Positions 1 through 6,308 are shown, counted from the stretch's first letter. The stretch is 10,000 nt of DNA from Flavobacterium sp. (GCF_020217025.1 NZ_JAIWOF010000137.1:1-10000), one strand, 5' to 3'. Made by a program: numbers and translations. The notes: generated by a model not told the origin, from the letters alone.

Positions 1-173
1 TCATTGTACTCGGAATTGCCTTTTGGTTACCCGGAAAAATCGATACTAAAATGTTTATTGCATCTGCATTAACAGGCTATACAGTGAAGTTGTTAATTGC
101 TATTGGATTAACACCTTTAATCTATCTAGGTCATTATTTAATAGAAAAATATTTAGCAAAAGATGGAAAATAA
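1..173 (+). CDS. Queuosine precursor transporter, YhhQ/VUT family (3' end only)
   Basis: This is the last 56 codons of a gene that begins before the window; the frame starts at base 3 and ends with TAA at 171-173. The visible part holds one hydrophobic segment (roughly KLLIAIGLTPLIYLGHYLI), preceded by GKIDTKMFIASALTGY and followed by a short charged tail, EKYLAKDGK. This matches the C-terminal end of VUT/YhhQ inner-membrane proteins, which import queuosine precursors (preQ0/preQ1) for tRNA modification. The stop lies 11 bases inside the following tag gene, so the two are probably cotranscribed and translationally coupled. Only the C-terminal fragment can be seen, so the family call rests on overall resemblance rather than on catalytic residues. 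Confidence 0.72.
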   Translation, partial: IVLGIAFWLPGKIDTKMFIASALTGYTVKLLIAIGLTPLIYLGHYLIEKYLAKDGK

Positions 174-723
174 AACCCGTTGCGCTTGGTGCGAAAAAGA
201 CGATTTATATAGAAATTATCACGATAACGAATGGGGAAAGCCAGTTTATGATGACGCCACCATTTTCGAATTTTTGATTTTAGAAACCTTTCAAGCAGGA
301 TTGAGTTGGTACACAGTTTTAGCTAAAAGAGAAAATTTCAGAAAAGCATTTGACAATTTCGATTTAATGAAAATTGCAAATTATTCAGAAGACAAAATGG
401 ATGCATTAGCCGAAGATGCCGGAATTATTCGAAACAAATTAAAGATTAAAGCTACGGTTACCAATGCACAAGCTTTTATAAAAGTACAAGAAGAGTTTGG
501 GACGTTTTCTAAATATATTTGGGGATTTGTAGATGGGAAACCCATAGACAATCAACCTAAAACCTTAAGTGAAGTTAAAGCTACTACTCCAATTTCAGAT
601 GCTTTAAGCAAAGATTTAAAAAAACGCGGATTCAAATTTGTAGGCTCAACAGTTATGTACGCCCATATGCAAGCTACTGGAATGGTAAACGATCATGTAG
701 CAAGCTGTTTTACAAGAAGATAA
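163..723 (+). CDS. tag: DNA-3-methyladenine glycosylase I (Tag)
   Basis: The 186-residue protein is full length for Tag (E. coli Tag is 187 residues). It excises 3-methyladenine from alkylated DNA as the first step of base excision repair in the cytoplasm. The zinc-binding set of the family is present: Cys7 and His20 at the N-terminus, and His178 and Cys182 at the C-terminus. The base-pocket residues are also there: Tyr16 and Tyr19 in the DLYRNYHDNEWG block, Glu41 in LETFQAGLSW and Trp49. The helix-hairpin-helix core follows, with the typical KFVGSTVMYAHMQATGMVNDH block near the end. The start overlaps the end of the transporter gene by 11 bases, which suggests an operon whose promoter lies outside the window. 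Nothing is missing or unusual. Confidence 0.96.
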   Translation: MENKTRCAWCEKDDLYRNYHDNEWGKPVYDDATIFEFLILETFQAGLSWYTVLAKRENFRKAFDNFDLMKIANYSEDKMDALAEDAGIIRNKLKIKATVTNAQAFIKVQEEFGTFSKYIWGFVDGKPIDNQPKTLSEVKATTPISDALSKDLKKRGFKFVGSTVMYAHMQATGMVNDHVASCFTRR

Positions 724-864
724 TCCAAAAAATATGATTAAATTTAAATAAAAAAGGGTATTTCAACGATAAAAAAATGTAGTTAAACAAATATTTTTAT
801 AATACAATTCCAAATCAACAATTTGTGCGTAATTTTAATTTATTAACCAATAAATTACTTGGAT

Positions 865-1089
865 ATGAAACAAAAAATGATGTTATTCGGATTGGCATTA
901 ATTGCCTTTGTATTTATCAGTTCATCTGAAACTGATAATAAATCAAATGAAAAAGTTGTTGTTTGTCACATTCCGCCTGGAAACCCTGAAAACGCCCATG
1001 AAATAGTAATCAGTAGTAATGCTGTGCCAGCTCATTTAGCTCATGGCGATAAATTAGGACCATGCAGTTGTACATGTAATGACGAGTAA
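865..1089 (+). CDS. Small secreted Cys/His-rich protein with CHIPPGNP motif
   Basis: The 74-residue product has a hydrophobic N-terminal segment (residues 5-18) that reads as a signal peptide, then a short Ser/Asn/Lys-rich linker, then one compact motif from residue 34 to the end. The motif has the form CHxPPGNPxNxHxI, then AxxAHLxHGDxxGxC, ending in CSCTC. It contains Cys34, 67, 69 and 71, and His35, 45, 57 and 60, which suggests metal binding or disulfides in the periplasm or on the cell surface. The same motif is, from memory, known as a short module inside larger secreted bacterial proteins of unknown function; here it makes up almost the whole protein. I chose ATG 865 over an in-frame TTG at 859. 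The gene stands alone between tag and VF530. Function unknown. Confidence 0.75.
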   Translation: MKQKMMLFGLALIAFVFISSSETDNKSNEKVVVCHIPPGNPENAHEIVISSNAVPAHLAHGDKLGPCSCTCNDE

Positions 1090-1095
1090 GAAAAC

Positions 1096-1155
1096 TATTA
1101 GAAATTTCACAAAATTCTTTTAAAGAGATAAAATGATTTTGTGAAATTTCTAATA
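1096..1155. repeat. 20-bp perfect inverted repeat (long AT-rich hairpin)
   Basis: The arms 1096-1115 and 1136-1155 are exact reverse complements over 20 bp, separated by a 20-base loop. The repeat starts seven bases after the stop of the small secreted protein. It probably forms the 3' end of that transcript or protects it. No T-tract follows on the plus strand, so it is not a standard rho-independent terminator in that direction; on the minus strand a TTTT run follows the stem. Confidence 0.7.
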
Positions 1156-1156
1156 A

Positions 1157-1172
1157 AAAAATAGCTATTTTT
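1157..1172. repeat. 16-bp perfect palindrome
   Basis: AAAAATAGCTATTTTT is its own reverse complement and directly follows the 20-bp inverted repeat. Its TAGCTATTTTTAC end also resembles a weak Bacteroidota -7 element (TAnnTTTG) reading rightward, so it could be either an operator-like palindrome or part of a promoter for what follows. Confidence 0.45.
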
Positions 1173-1192
1173 ACGGAACATTAAAGACAATT

Positions 1193-1231
1193 TGGTAGTC
1201 TTTTATATTAAAAAAGAACTACCATACTTTT
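1193..1231 (+). terminator. Possible rho-independent terminator or leader hairpin upstream of VF530 gene
   Basis: TGGTAGT (1193-1199) pairs with ACTACCA (1218-1224). The inner CTTTT and AAAAG tracts can extend the stem, and TACTTTTT follows. No gene ends directly before it, so it would either terminate a short leader or small RNA starting near the palindrome at 1157-1172, or back up the upstream inverted repeat. Weak G+C content keeps the confidence modest. Confidence 0.35.
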
Positions 1232-1318
1232 TCACAAAACCATAGAAACTTAGATTTAGTAACTTAACTAAAATTATAATCAAGGGGGAAAAGGAATGTT
1301 TTACAAGAAAGCAGCAAA

Positions 1319-1531
1319 ATGAGCAACGACCCACTTCACGGAAAATCTTTAAAAACGATTGTAGAACAATTAGTTGCTTTTTATGGTTTTGATACTTTGG
1401 CAGAACTTATTAACATTAACTGTTTTAAGGAAAATCCATCTGTAAATTCAAGTTTAAAATTCTTAAGAAAAACCGATTGGGCAAGAAAAAAAGTGGAAGA
1501 ATTGTATGTTAAAACATTGCCAAAGTTTTAA
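1319..1531 (+). CDS. VF530 family small DNA-binding protein
   Basis: The 70-residue protein matches the VF530 family (formerly DUF2132) over its whole length. It has the [27 protein letters not shown] opening, then INCF...[25 protein letters not shown], the family's most conserved stretch. The family is a small all-helical fold reported to bind DNA, probably in the cytoplasm or nucleoid; no enzymatic role is known. The ATG at 1319 fits the family's usual N-terminus. Its TAA (1529-1531) overlaps the end of aat on the other strand by 4 bp, so the two genes converge with no room for a terminator between them. Confidence 0.88.
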   Translation: MSNDPLHGKSLKTIVEQLVAFYGFDTLAELININCFKENPSVNSSLKFLRKTDWARKKVEELYVKTLPKF

Positions 1532-2163
1532 CCTTTCAACACCATCAAAAAATCTTCTCTATCAATCTCTACACAACCTAAACTTGCTAAATGATCGTTG
1601 TAGACTTGGCAATCTAACAAATGATAATTGGCTAATTCCAATTGTTTTGCCAATGCAATGAAAGCTAATTTACTTGCATTTGGCACTTTTGAAAACATAC
1701 TTTCACCACAAAAAACATGACCTAAATCAACACCATACAATCCACCAACTAATTCATCATCTTGCCAAACCTCAACACTTTTTGCGATGCCTAATTCATC
1801 TAATTTGCAATAGGCTTCTACCATGTTATCTGTAATCCAAGTGCCTTGTTGATCTTTTCTAGAAATCTTTTTACAGTTTAAAATTACGTCTCTAAAAGCG
1901 GTATTGAAGGTAACTTTAAATTTTCTTTGATTGATGATATTTCGCATGCTTTTTGAAATCTTCAAATCTTCAAAAAACAAAACCATTCGCTCTGGTGGAC
2001 TCCACCATAAAATAGGCTCATCATCTTCAAACCATGGAAATATTCCTGATTTATAAGCCAAAAGTAATCGCTCTGGAGACAAATCGCCTCCAACAGCTAC
2101 AATCCCTTCAGGAGAAGCCATTTCTATTGGGGGGAAATATAATTCTTTGGTTAAAAAATACAT
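1528..2163 (-). CDS. aat: Leucyl/phenylalanyl-tRNA-protein transferase
   Basis: Aat transfers Leu or Phe from aminoacyl-tRNA to the N-terminus of proteins with N-terminal Arg or Lys, marking them for ClpS/ClpAP degradation in the cytoplasm. The 211 residues cover the family (E. coli 234; the difference lies at the ends). The family blocks appear in order: [26 protein letters not shown] near residues 20-45, [18 protein letters not shown] with DNMVEAY near 108-118, [30 protein letters not shown] near 130-160, then NASKLA and [16 protein letters not shown]. The gene lies downstream of the DUF3127 operon, separated by a hairpin terminator. A 37-base homopyrimidine tract (coding strand) sits just before the start. 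I see no clear -7 box of its own, so read-through expression is possible. Confidence 0.96.
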   Translation of the reverse strand: MYFLTKELYFPPIEMASPEGIVAVGGDLSPERLLLAYKSGIFPWFEDDEPILWWSPPERMVLFFEDLKISKSMRNIINQRKFKVTFNTAFRDVILNCKKISRKDQQGTWITDNMVEAYCKLDELGIAKSVEVWQDDELVGGLYGVDLGHVFCGESMFSKVPNASKLAFIALAKQLELANYHLLDCQVYNDHLASLGCVEIDREDFLMVLKG

Positions 2164-2168
2164 TTTTT

Positions 2169-2205
2169 GAGAAAAAAGAGGAAAGAAGAAAGAGAAAAGA
2201 AAAAA
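2169..2205. repeat. 37-base homopurine tract in front of aat
   Basis: Every base from 2169 to 2205 on the plus strand is A or G, so the aat leader RNA is an unbroken pyrimidine run ending six bases before its ATG. The tract also serves as the T-rich tail of the terminator hairpin at 2203-2232. Confidence 0.6.
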
Positions 2206-2232
2206 CCATTCTTACTTTATTCTGAATGGTTT
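2195..2232 (-). terminator. Rho-independent terminator of the flavin reductase-DUF3127 operon
   Basis: AAACCATTC (2203-2211) and GAATGGTTT (2224-2232) form a 9-bp stem with a 12-base loop. In the minus direction the stem is followed by TTTTCTTTTCTC. It starts about 30 bases after the DUF3127 stop codon, as expected for the end of that operon. Confidence 0.75.
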
Positions 2233-2261
2233 CTTTGTTCTTGACTCTCTTCTATAATTTA

Positions 2262-2642
2262 TTAAAAAGGTAAATCGTCGTGTTCTTCTTCGTTAAAGTT
2301 AGTTGCAGGTTCAAAAGCAGCTGCTGGTGGCATTGGTGGCATTTGAGGTGCTGCCGCTGGAGCTTCTGCTTGTACTTTTTCAATTCTCCAACCTTGGATA
2401 GAGTTAAAATATTTAGTTTCTCCTTGTGGATTAACCCATTCTCTTCCTCTTAAATTGATAGACACTTTAACTTGCTCTCCAACACTATAATTGTTTAACA
2501 AATCTGTTTTATCTTGTGCAAACTCAATCAAAATGTGTTGAGGATATTGCTCTTCTGTAGTCACTACAAGCTCTCTTTTTTTGAAAGAAGCACTTACTTG
2601 TTGTACAGGATTAATTAATTTTACTCTTCCTAAAACTTCCAT
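2262..2642 (-). CDS. DUF3127 family protein, OB-fold-like with SSB-type acidic tail
   Basis: The 126-residue protein starts at the internal ATG 2642. A longer frame would begin inside the upstream gene, and MEVLGRVKLINPVQ is the usual family N-terminus. Residues 1-90 form the DUF3127 domain, small and beta-rich (RELVVTTEEQYPQHILIEFAQDKTDLL, then VGEQVKVSINLRGREW). Residues 91-117 are a low-complexity Ala/Pro/Met linker. The last nine residues, EEEHDDLPF, closely copy the acidic DDDIPF-type tip of single-stranded DNA-binding protein. Domain, disordered linker and tip together mirror SSB architecture, so a role in single-stranded nucleic acid binding and recruitment of SSB-interacting repair proteins is plausible but inferred. 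The gene starts 11 bases after the flavin-reductase-like gene ends, in the same operon. Confidence 0.85.
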   Translation of the reverse strand: MEVLGRVKLINPVQQVSASFKKRELVVTTEEQYPQHILIEFAQDKTDLLNNYSVGEQVKVSINLRGREWVNPQGETKYFNSIQGWRIEKVQAEAPAAAPQMPPMPPAAAFEPATNFNEEEHDDLPF

Positions 2643-2653
2643 AATACTAAAAT

Positions 2654-3529
2654 TTATTTTTTTGCTAATAACAACTTCCAAGCATCAATAGCTCTTCCAT
2701 TATCTACATACTCTTTTGCTTTTTGAAATTTTGTATCCAAATCATCAGCACTTAAAACGGCTTTGACTTCAAAATTTTCTTTTACAAATATAGCAATTTC
2801 TTCTTCGGTTGGGATATTTTCTATATTTCCTAATCTTGCTAAATCATTCCCTGTAAAATAGCCACTTTCTTTGATAAAATCTGGAATCATATCTACTCCA
2901 ATTCCTAAAGTAGTTAATGGTTTTTCAACTTCAAACATACCTACATTTGAACGACTGTACCAATTAGCTCCCATTCGGGCAACCAAGTCGATTTTGTGTT
3001 GGTCTATCATTCCATTTGCATCTAAAATAGCTTCGTTTATATGAATTTTTACCACTTCACAAATCACCAAATTTCCTGCTCCACCTTGGTCTCCTAATGC
3101 AATCACATCATTAATCTTACATTCAAACTGCACCGGACTTTCAGCTACACGAAATGGTTTTACTTTATCCGATTTTAACATCGTAAATCCAGCTTTTTCA
3201 AACTCATTCACGCCATCTGGATATTCCGTACTTGATAATGACATTTGTTCTACGATGTCGTAATTCACAACATTAATCACAACTTCTTTTGTGTTTTGAG
3301 CGTTGATTAACGTGTGTTTTGTAGTATTATCACGCACTCGTCTTGCTGGCGAAAAAATTAAAATAGGTGGATTAGAACTGAATACATTAAAGAAACTAAA
3401 TGGCGATAAATTTGGATTTCCATTACTATCCATAGTACTGGCAAAAGCTATAGGTCTTGGCGCTACGGCACTTTGTAAATATCCTTGTAATTTTGCTGGC
3501 GCTATTTCTTTTGGATCGATGCTTAACAT
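2654..3529 (-). CDS. Flavin reductase-like FMN-binding protein (DIM6/NTAB type)
   Basis: The 291-residue protein has an N-terminal flavin reductase-like split-barrel domain (about residues 15-190) and a C-terminal extension of about 100 residues common in Bacteroidota homologues. FMN-binding features are visible: APRPIAFASTMDSNGNPNLSPFSFFNVFSSNPP near residues 23-55, and the following NTTKHTLINAQNTKEVVINVV. Such proteins bind FMN and may reduce it or reduce other substrates; the substrate cannot be told from sequence. It is the first gene of an operon with DUF3127. A consensus TATCTTTG -7 box lies 16 bases before its ATG, and it diverges from the histidine kinase gene across 103 bp. Confidence 0.88.
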   Translation of the reverse strand: MLSIDPKEIAPAKLQGYLQSAVAPRPIAFASTMDSNGNPNLSPFSFFNVFSSNPPILIFSPARRVRDNTTKHTLINAQNTKEVVINVVNYDIVEQMSLSSTEYPDGVNEFEKAGFTMLKSDKVKPFRVAESPVQFECKINDVIALGDQGGAGNLVICEVVKIHINEAILDANGMIDQHKIDLVARMGANWYSRSNVGMFEVEKPLTTLGIGVDMIPDFIKESGYFTGNDLARLGNIENIPTEEEIAIFVKENFEVKAVLSADDLDTKFQKAKEYVDNGRAIDAWKLLLAKK

Positions 3530-3544
3530 GTTGAAACTTTTTTA

Positions 3545-3552
3545 CAAAGATA
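3545..3552 (-). promoter_or_regulatory. -7 promoter element (TATCTTTG) for the flavin reductase operon
   Basis: Read on the minus strand this is TATCTTTG, a perfect match to the Bacteroidota TAnnTTTG element. TTG-containing candidates for the -33 element lie about 17-24 bases upstream. The start codon follows 16 bases downstream, giving a very short leader. Confidence 0.65.
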
Positions 3553-3608
3553 ACAAACAATTACAAGTTCAATTACAAGAATAAACATCAAATTAAAAAG
3601 GATTTTAG

Positions 3609-3616
3609 TATTTTTA
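3609..3616 (+). promoter_or_regulatory. Weak -7 promoter element for the histidine kinase gene
   Basis: TATTTTTA matches TAnnTTTG in seven of eight positions and sits 17 bases before the kinase ATG. No convincing -33 TTG is seen at the right distance. Confidence 0.35.
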
Positions 3617-3632
3617 CTTCAAATACGAATAC

Positions 3633-4781
3633 ATGCAGTTTTCAGAAAGGCGAAATCTTACGCGTTGGTTTATCATAGTAGCATCTTTTTTCATTGTAAT
3701 CTTAATACTTTGGAATACCTATAACTTTTTCCAAATTTTTAAAAACGAAGAGCGAGCAAAAATGGAGTTTTGGGCAAGTGCGCAAAAAACGTTAGCTAAT
3801 GCCAATGAATTTACAGATATTGAATTACCATTCCAAATCATCCAAAACAATACTACAATCCCAATGATTGTAACAGATAGTAAAGATTCCATTATAAGCC
3901 ACAACAATATTGAGGATGCAATTGCAAATGATACTGCTGCGTTAAAAAAATATTTCAATTCGATAAAAAACGACAACCAACCCATAAAAATGCAACTTTC
4001 GGAGAAAAGCTATCAGTTGGTTTATTATGGAAATTCGCCTTTATTAAATAAATTAAAATATTATCCTGTTGCTTTATTATTGATTATTATTCTGTTTGGT
4101 GCTGTAGTGTATAATTTTTATCGTGCTACCAAAATGGCGACACAAAACAAACTTTGGGCAGGAATGGCAAAAGAGACGGCACATCAAATTGGGACTCCTT
4201 TATCGTCTTTAATTGGATGGTTGGAAATTTTAAAATTAGACAATGTTGAAGAAAGTACCATTGTAGAAATAGAAAAAGACATTACTCGATTGCAAACCAT
4301 TACAGATAGATTTTCAAAAATTGGAAGCGAACCTGTCTTAGAAAAAAGAGATATAATTGAAGATACTAAAAACACAGTTGATTATTTACAAACTAGAGTT
4401 TCTCAGCAAGTAAATTTTTATTTTAAGGCACCTCAACACCCCGTATTTGTCGAAATTAATCCTGCATTACACAGTTGGACTATTGAAAATTTAGTTAAAA
4501 ATGCCATTGACGCCATGAAGGGAAAGGGTAGTTTGAATATTGTAATTTCAGAATTAGAAGATATGGTAAAAATCAGTATTTCAGATACTGGAAAAGGAAT
4601 TCCCAAAAACCAATTCACTAAAGTTTTTGAACCTGGGTTTACCACTAAAAAACGCGGTTGGGGATTAGGATTATCATTAACTAAACGAATTGTTCAAGAA
4701 TACCACAAAGGAAAAATTAAAGTAGTTCATTCTGAAATTGGAAAAGGAACTACCATGCAGATTAGTTATAAAACAACATAA
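3633..4781 (+). CDS. Sensor histidine kinase, two transmembrane segments
   Basis: The 382-residue inner-membrane kinase has TM1 at about residues 12-31, a periplasmic region of about 110 residues (32-143), TM2 at about 145-163, and no evident HAMP domain. The dimerisation/phosphoacceptor helix follows with His184 in AKETAHQIGTPLSSLIGW; HQIGTP replaces the more usual HExRTP and is common in Bacteroidota kinases. The ATPase domain is intact: N-box ENLVKNAID (Asn290), G1 DTGKGIP (Asp318), F-box FEPGFTTKK and G2 GWGLGLSLTKRIV. There is no receiver domain and no adjacent response regulator in the window, so its partner is encoded elsewhere. The sensing domain matches nothing I recognise. The gene ends in a terminator shared with the convergent greA-HIT operon. 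Confidence 0.93.
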   Translation: MQFSERRNLTRWFIIVASFFIVILILWNTYNFFQIFKNEERAKMEFWASAQKTLANANEFTDIELPFQIIQNNTTIPMIVTDSKDSIISHNNIEDAIANDTAALKKYFNSIKNDNQPIKMQLSEKSYQLVYYGNSPLLNKLKYYPVALLLIIILFGAVVYNFYRATKMATQNKLWAGMAKETAHQIGTPLSSLIGWLEILKLDNVEESTIVEIEKDITRLQTITDRFSKIGSEPVLEKRDIIEDTKNTVDYLQTRVSQQVNFYFKAPQHPVFVEINPALHSWTIENLVKNAIDAMKGKGSLNIVISELEDMVKISISDTGKGIPKNQFTKVFEPGFTTKKRGWGLGLSLTKRIVQEYHKGKIKVVHSEIGKGTTMQISYKTT

Positions 4782-4783
4782 AA

Positions 4784-4813
4784 AAATCCCGAATGAATCG
4801 GGATTTAATTTTT
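4784..4813. terminator. Bidirectional rho-independent terminator (kinase / greA-HIT operon)
   Basis: AAATCCCGA (4784-4792) pairs with TCGGGATTT (4798-4806) over 9 bp with a 5-base loop. TTTTT (4809-4813) follows on the plus strand and a T-run follows on the minus strand, so it can end both convergent transcripts. It lies directly between the two stop codons. Confidence 0.9.
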
Positions 4814-5201
4814 ATAAGTTGGAAGCGATTTGCTTGGCTAACTCTTGAAATTCTTCAGGTGTTAAAATGGTTTTTCTTTGAAAACGCATATCATCCATAT
4901 CTTGAAGTGGAATTAAATGTACATGAACATGTGGCACTTCTAATCCTACAACAGCAACTCCAATACGTTTGCATTCAACCGATTTTTCAATAGCCTTTGC
5001 TACTTTTCTAGAAAACTTCATTAATCCTAAATAATGCTCTTCTTCCATATCAAAGATTTTATTAATCTCTTGTTTTGGAATACAAAGTGTGTGTCCTTTG
5101 GCGTTAGGATTCACATCTAAAAAAGCCAAATAATTTTCATCTTCAGCAATTTTATAACAAGGAATTTCTCCGTTTACTATTTTAGTAAAAATACTAGCCA
5201 T
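4812..5201 (-). CDS. HIT family protein (nucleotide hydrolase/transferase-type)
   Basis: The 129-residue protein is a complete HIT domain of the HINT/PKCI-like branch. It opens with SIFTKIVNGEIPCYKI, has DVNPNAKGHTLCIPK in the middle, and carries the histidine triad His91-Val-His93-Val-His95 in PHVHVHLIPL; the middle His is the expected nucleophile. Family members hydrolyse nucleoside phosphoramidates, AMP conjugates or dinucleotides; the physiological substrate here is unknown. The gene starts 13 bases after the greA stop, so it is the second gene of a greA-HIT operon, an arrangement I recall as common in Bacteroidota. Confidence 0.93.
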   Translation of the reverse strand: MASIFTKIVNGEIPCYKIAEDENYLAFLDVNPNAKGHTLCIPKQEINKIFDMEEEHYLGLMKFSRKVAKAIEKSVECKRIGVAVVGLEVPHVHVHLIPLQDMDDMRFQRKTILTPEEFQELAKQIASNL

Positions 5202-5214
5202 TTTAAATAAATTA

Positions 5215-5691
5215 TTAGTCTCTTGTAATTTCTAAAACATCAAATTTTAACACACCGTTTGGAACATTAATTTCCGCCACTTCTCCAACAGATTTTCCAA
5301 GTAGACCTTTCCCAATAGGAGAAGTTACTGAGATTTTTCCTGTTTTTAAATCGGCTTCACTTTCAGCTACTAATGTGTACTTCATTTCCATACCATTAGC
5401 TTGATTTTTAATTTTAACAGTAGACAATACCAATGCTTTTGACAAATCTAATTGCGACTCATCAATTAAACGAGCATTTGCCACTAACTCTTCCATTTTA
5501 GAAATTCTCATTTCTAATAAACCTTGCGCTTCTTTTGCTGCATCATACTCTGCATTTTCAGATAAATCTCCTTTATCTCTAGCTTCTGCAATTGCTTGCG
5601 ATGCTTTTGGGCGTTCTATACTTTTAAGTTGATCTAATTCGTCTCTTAATTTTTTTAATCCTTCTGCGGTGTAATAAGATACTGTACTCAT
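5215..5691 (-). CDS. greA: Transcription elongation factor GreA
   Basis: GreA enters the secondary channel of backtracked RNA polymerase and stimulates cleavage of the transcript 3' end. At 158 residues it is standard length. The N-terminal coiled-coil hairpin runs over residues 1-75, and its tip GDLSENAEYDAAKEAQG holds the acidic residues Asp42 and Glu45 that position the catalytic metal. The C-terminal domain contains the usual ISVTSPIGKGLLGKSVGEVAEINVPNG stretch, ending in KFDVLEI. The gene has a consensus -7 box and a leader of about 50 bases with a strong hairpin near its 5' end; it is cotranscribed with the HIT gene. Confidence 0.97.
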   Translation of the reverse strand: MSTVSYYTAEGLKKLRDELDQLKSIERPKASQAIAEARDKGDLSENAEYDAAKEAQGLLEMRISKMEELVANARLIDESQLDLSKALVLSTVKIKNQANGMEMKYTLVAESEADLKTGKISVTSPIGKGLLGKSVGEVAEINVPNGVLKFDVLEITRD

Positions 5692-5717
5692 AACTTCATA
5701 GTTTATATAAATAGAAA

Positions 5718-5739
5718 GAATCCCACCTGCATGGGATTC
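5718..5739 (-). promoter_or_regulatory. Hairpin near the 5' end of the greA leader
   Basis: GAATCCCA (5718-5725) and TGGGATTC (5732-5739) are exact reverse complements with a 6-base loop. With a start site a few bases after the -7 box at 5747-5754, the hairpin would sit almost at the mRNA 5' end, about 27 bases before the ATG. It may stabilise the mRNA or act as an attenuator; only the structure is visible. Confidence 0.55.
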
Positions 5740-5746
5740 CTTTTCA

Positions 5747-5754
5747 CAAAGATA
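5747..5754 (-). promoter_or_regulatory. -7 promoter element (TATCTTTG) for greA-HIT
   Basis: The minus strand reads TATCTTTG, identical to the element in front of the flavin reductase gene and the riboswitch. It lies 55 bases before the greA start. No good -33 TTG is seen upstream, where the sequence is almost pure A/T. Confidence 0.6.
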
Positions 5755-5814
5755 GTGATTTATTTTTAATATTAATTTAAGTAATATTGTAATGTTTAGT
5801 CAAAAGTAATTAAT

Positions 5815-5822
5815 TAAATTTG
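5815..5822 (+). promoter_or_regulatory. -7 promoter element (TAAATTTG) for the lipoprotein gene
   Basis: TAAATTTG matches TAnnTTTG in full. It is only 8 bases before ATG 5831, so transcription would begin nearly at that codon. This favours the second in-frame ATG at 5849 as the true start, if the promoter is real. Confidence 0.4.
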
Positions 5823-5830
5823 TTTTACAA

Positions 5831-6271
5831 ATGAAAACAAAAAACCTAATGAAAAAATTTCTTATTCTACTTTTAATCCCTTTGTTTTTTGGATGCGACA
5901 AAGAAGAATTTAAAAATAATAATCCGTATTTACCCAATTACCCTGTAAACTTAAACATCAATATGAGTTTACCTCAATACAGTAATTTATTGAGTCCTGC
6001 TAATGCAGTTTATATCAGTTCAGCCGGACAAGGAATTAGAGGAATAATCGTTTTTAATACAGGAAGTGGTTATGTTGCATACGACGCAGCTTGTCCTAAT
6101 CAGTCTTTATCTTCTTGTTCTACTATGACTATTGTAGGTATTGATGCTATTTGTCCTTGTGATGATAAACGATATAGTTTATTTTCTGGTTTATCACAAG
6201 GAATGCAATATCCAATGAAACGCTATCGTATAGAACAAACAAGTGAGGTTTCGCTTCGTGTTTATAACTAA
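5831..6271 (+). CDS. Lipoprotein with degenerate Rieske-like domain
   Basis: The 146-residue protein has a lipoprotein signal peptide with lipobox LFFGC (Cys22), followed by DKEEF. A second ATG at 5849 gives the shorter, typical start MKKFLILLLIPLFFGC and suits the promoter better. The mature part ends in a Rieske-like pattern: YVAYDAACPNQSLSSC (Cys88, Cys96), then DAICPCDDKRYSLFSG (Cys108, Cys110), then YPMKRYRIE. Compared with the classic CTHLGC and CPCHGS blocks, all four cysteines are kept, but the two cluster-ligand histidines are Asn90 and Asp111. A standard 2Fe-2S Rieske centre is therefore unlikely; the cysteines may form disulfides or bind something else. The family link is by pattern only. 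The gene is monocistronic, ending at a strong terminator. Confidence 0.8.
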   Translation: MKTKNLMKKFLILLLIPLFFGCDKEEFKNNNPYLPNYPVNLNINMSLPQYSNLLSPANAVYISSAGQGIRGIIVFNTGSGYVAYDAACPNQSLSSCSTMTIVGIDAICPCDDKRYSLFSGLSQGMQYPMKRYRIEQTSEVSLRVYN

Positions 6272-6272
6272 C

Positions 6273-6308
6273 AAAAAAGCCTGAAAATTTGAACTTTCAG
6301 GCTTTTTT
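6273..6308. terminator. Bidirectional rho-independent terminator (lipoprotein / TonB receptor)
   Basis: A 14-bp perfect stem, 6273-6286 with 6295-6308, has core GCCTGAAA/TTTCAGGC and an 8-base loop, flanked by A6 and T6 tracts. It sits between the convergent stop codons and can serve both transcripts. It also shows that the TonB receptor gene is the last gene of its transcript. Confidence 0.93.

Noticed and set aside
1096..1155. Inverted repeat as insertion-sequence ends or a MITE
   Set aside because: The loop is only 20 bases, no target-site duplication is seen, and no second copy is present in the window.
2640..2681. Longer N-terminus for the DUF3127 protein (start at 2681)
   Set aside because: The extra 13 residues lie within the end of the upstream gene, and the family normally begins at the internal ATG at 2642.
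3303..3584. Open frame of 93 codons on the plus strand
   Set aside because: It lies almost entirely inside the flavin reductase-like gene on the opposite strand and shows no protein-like features of its own.
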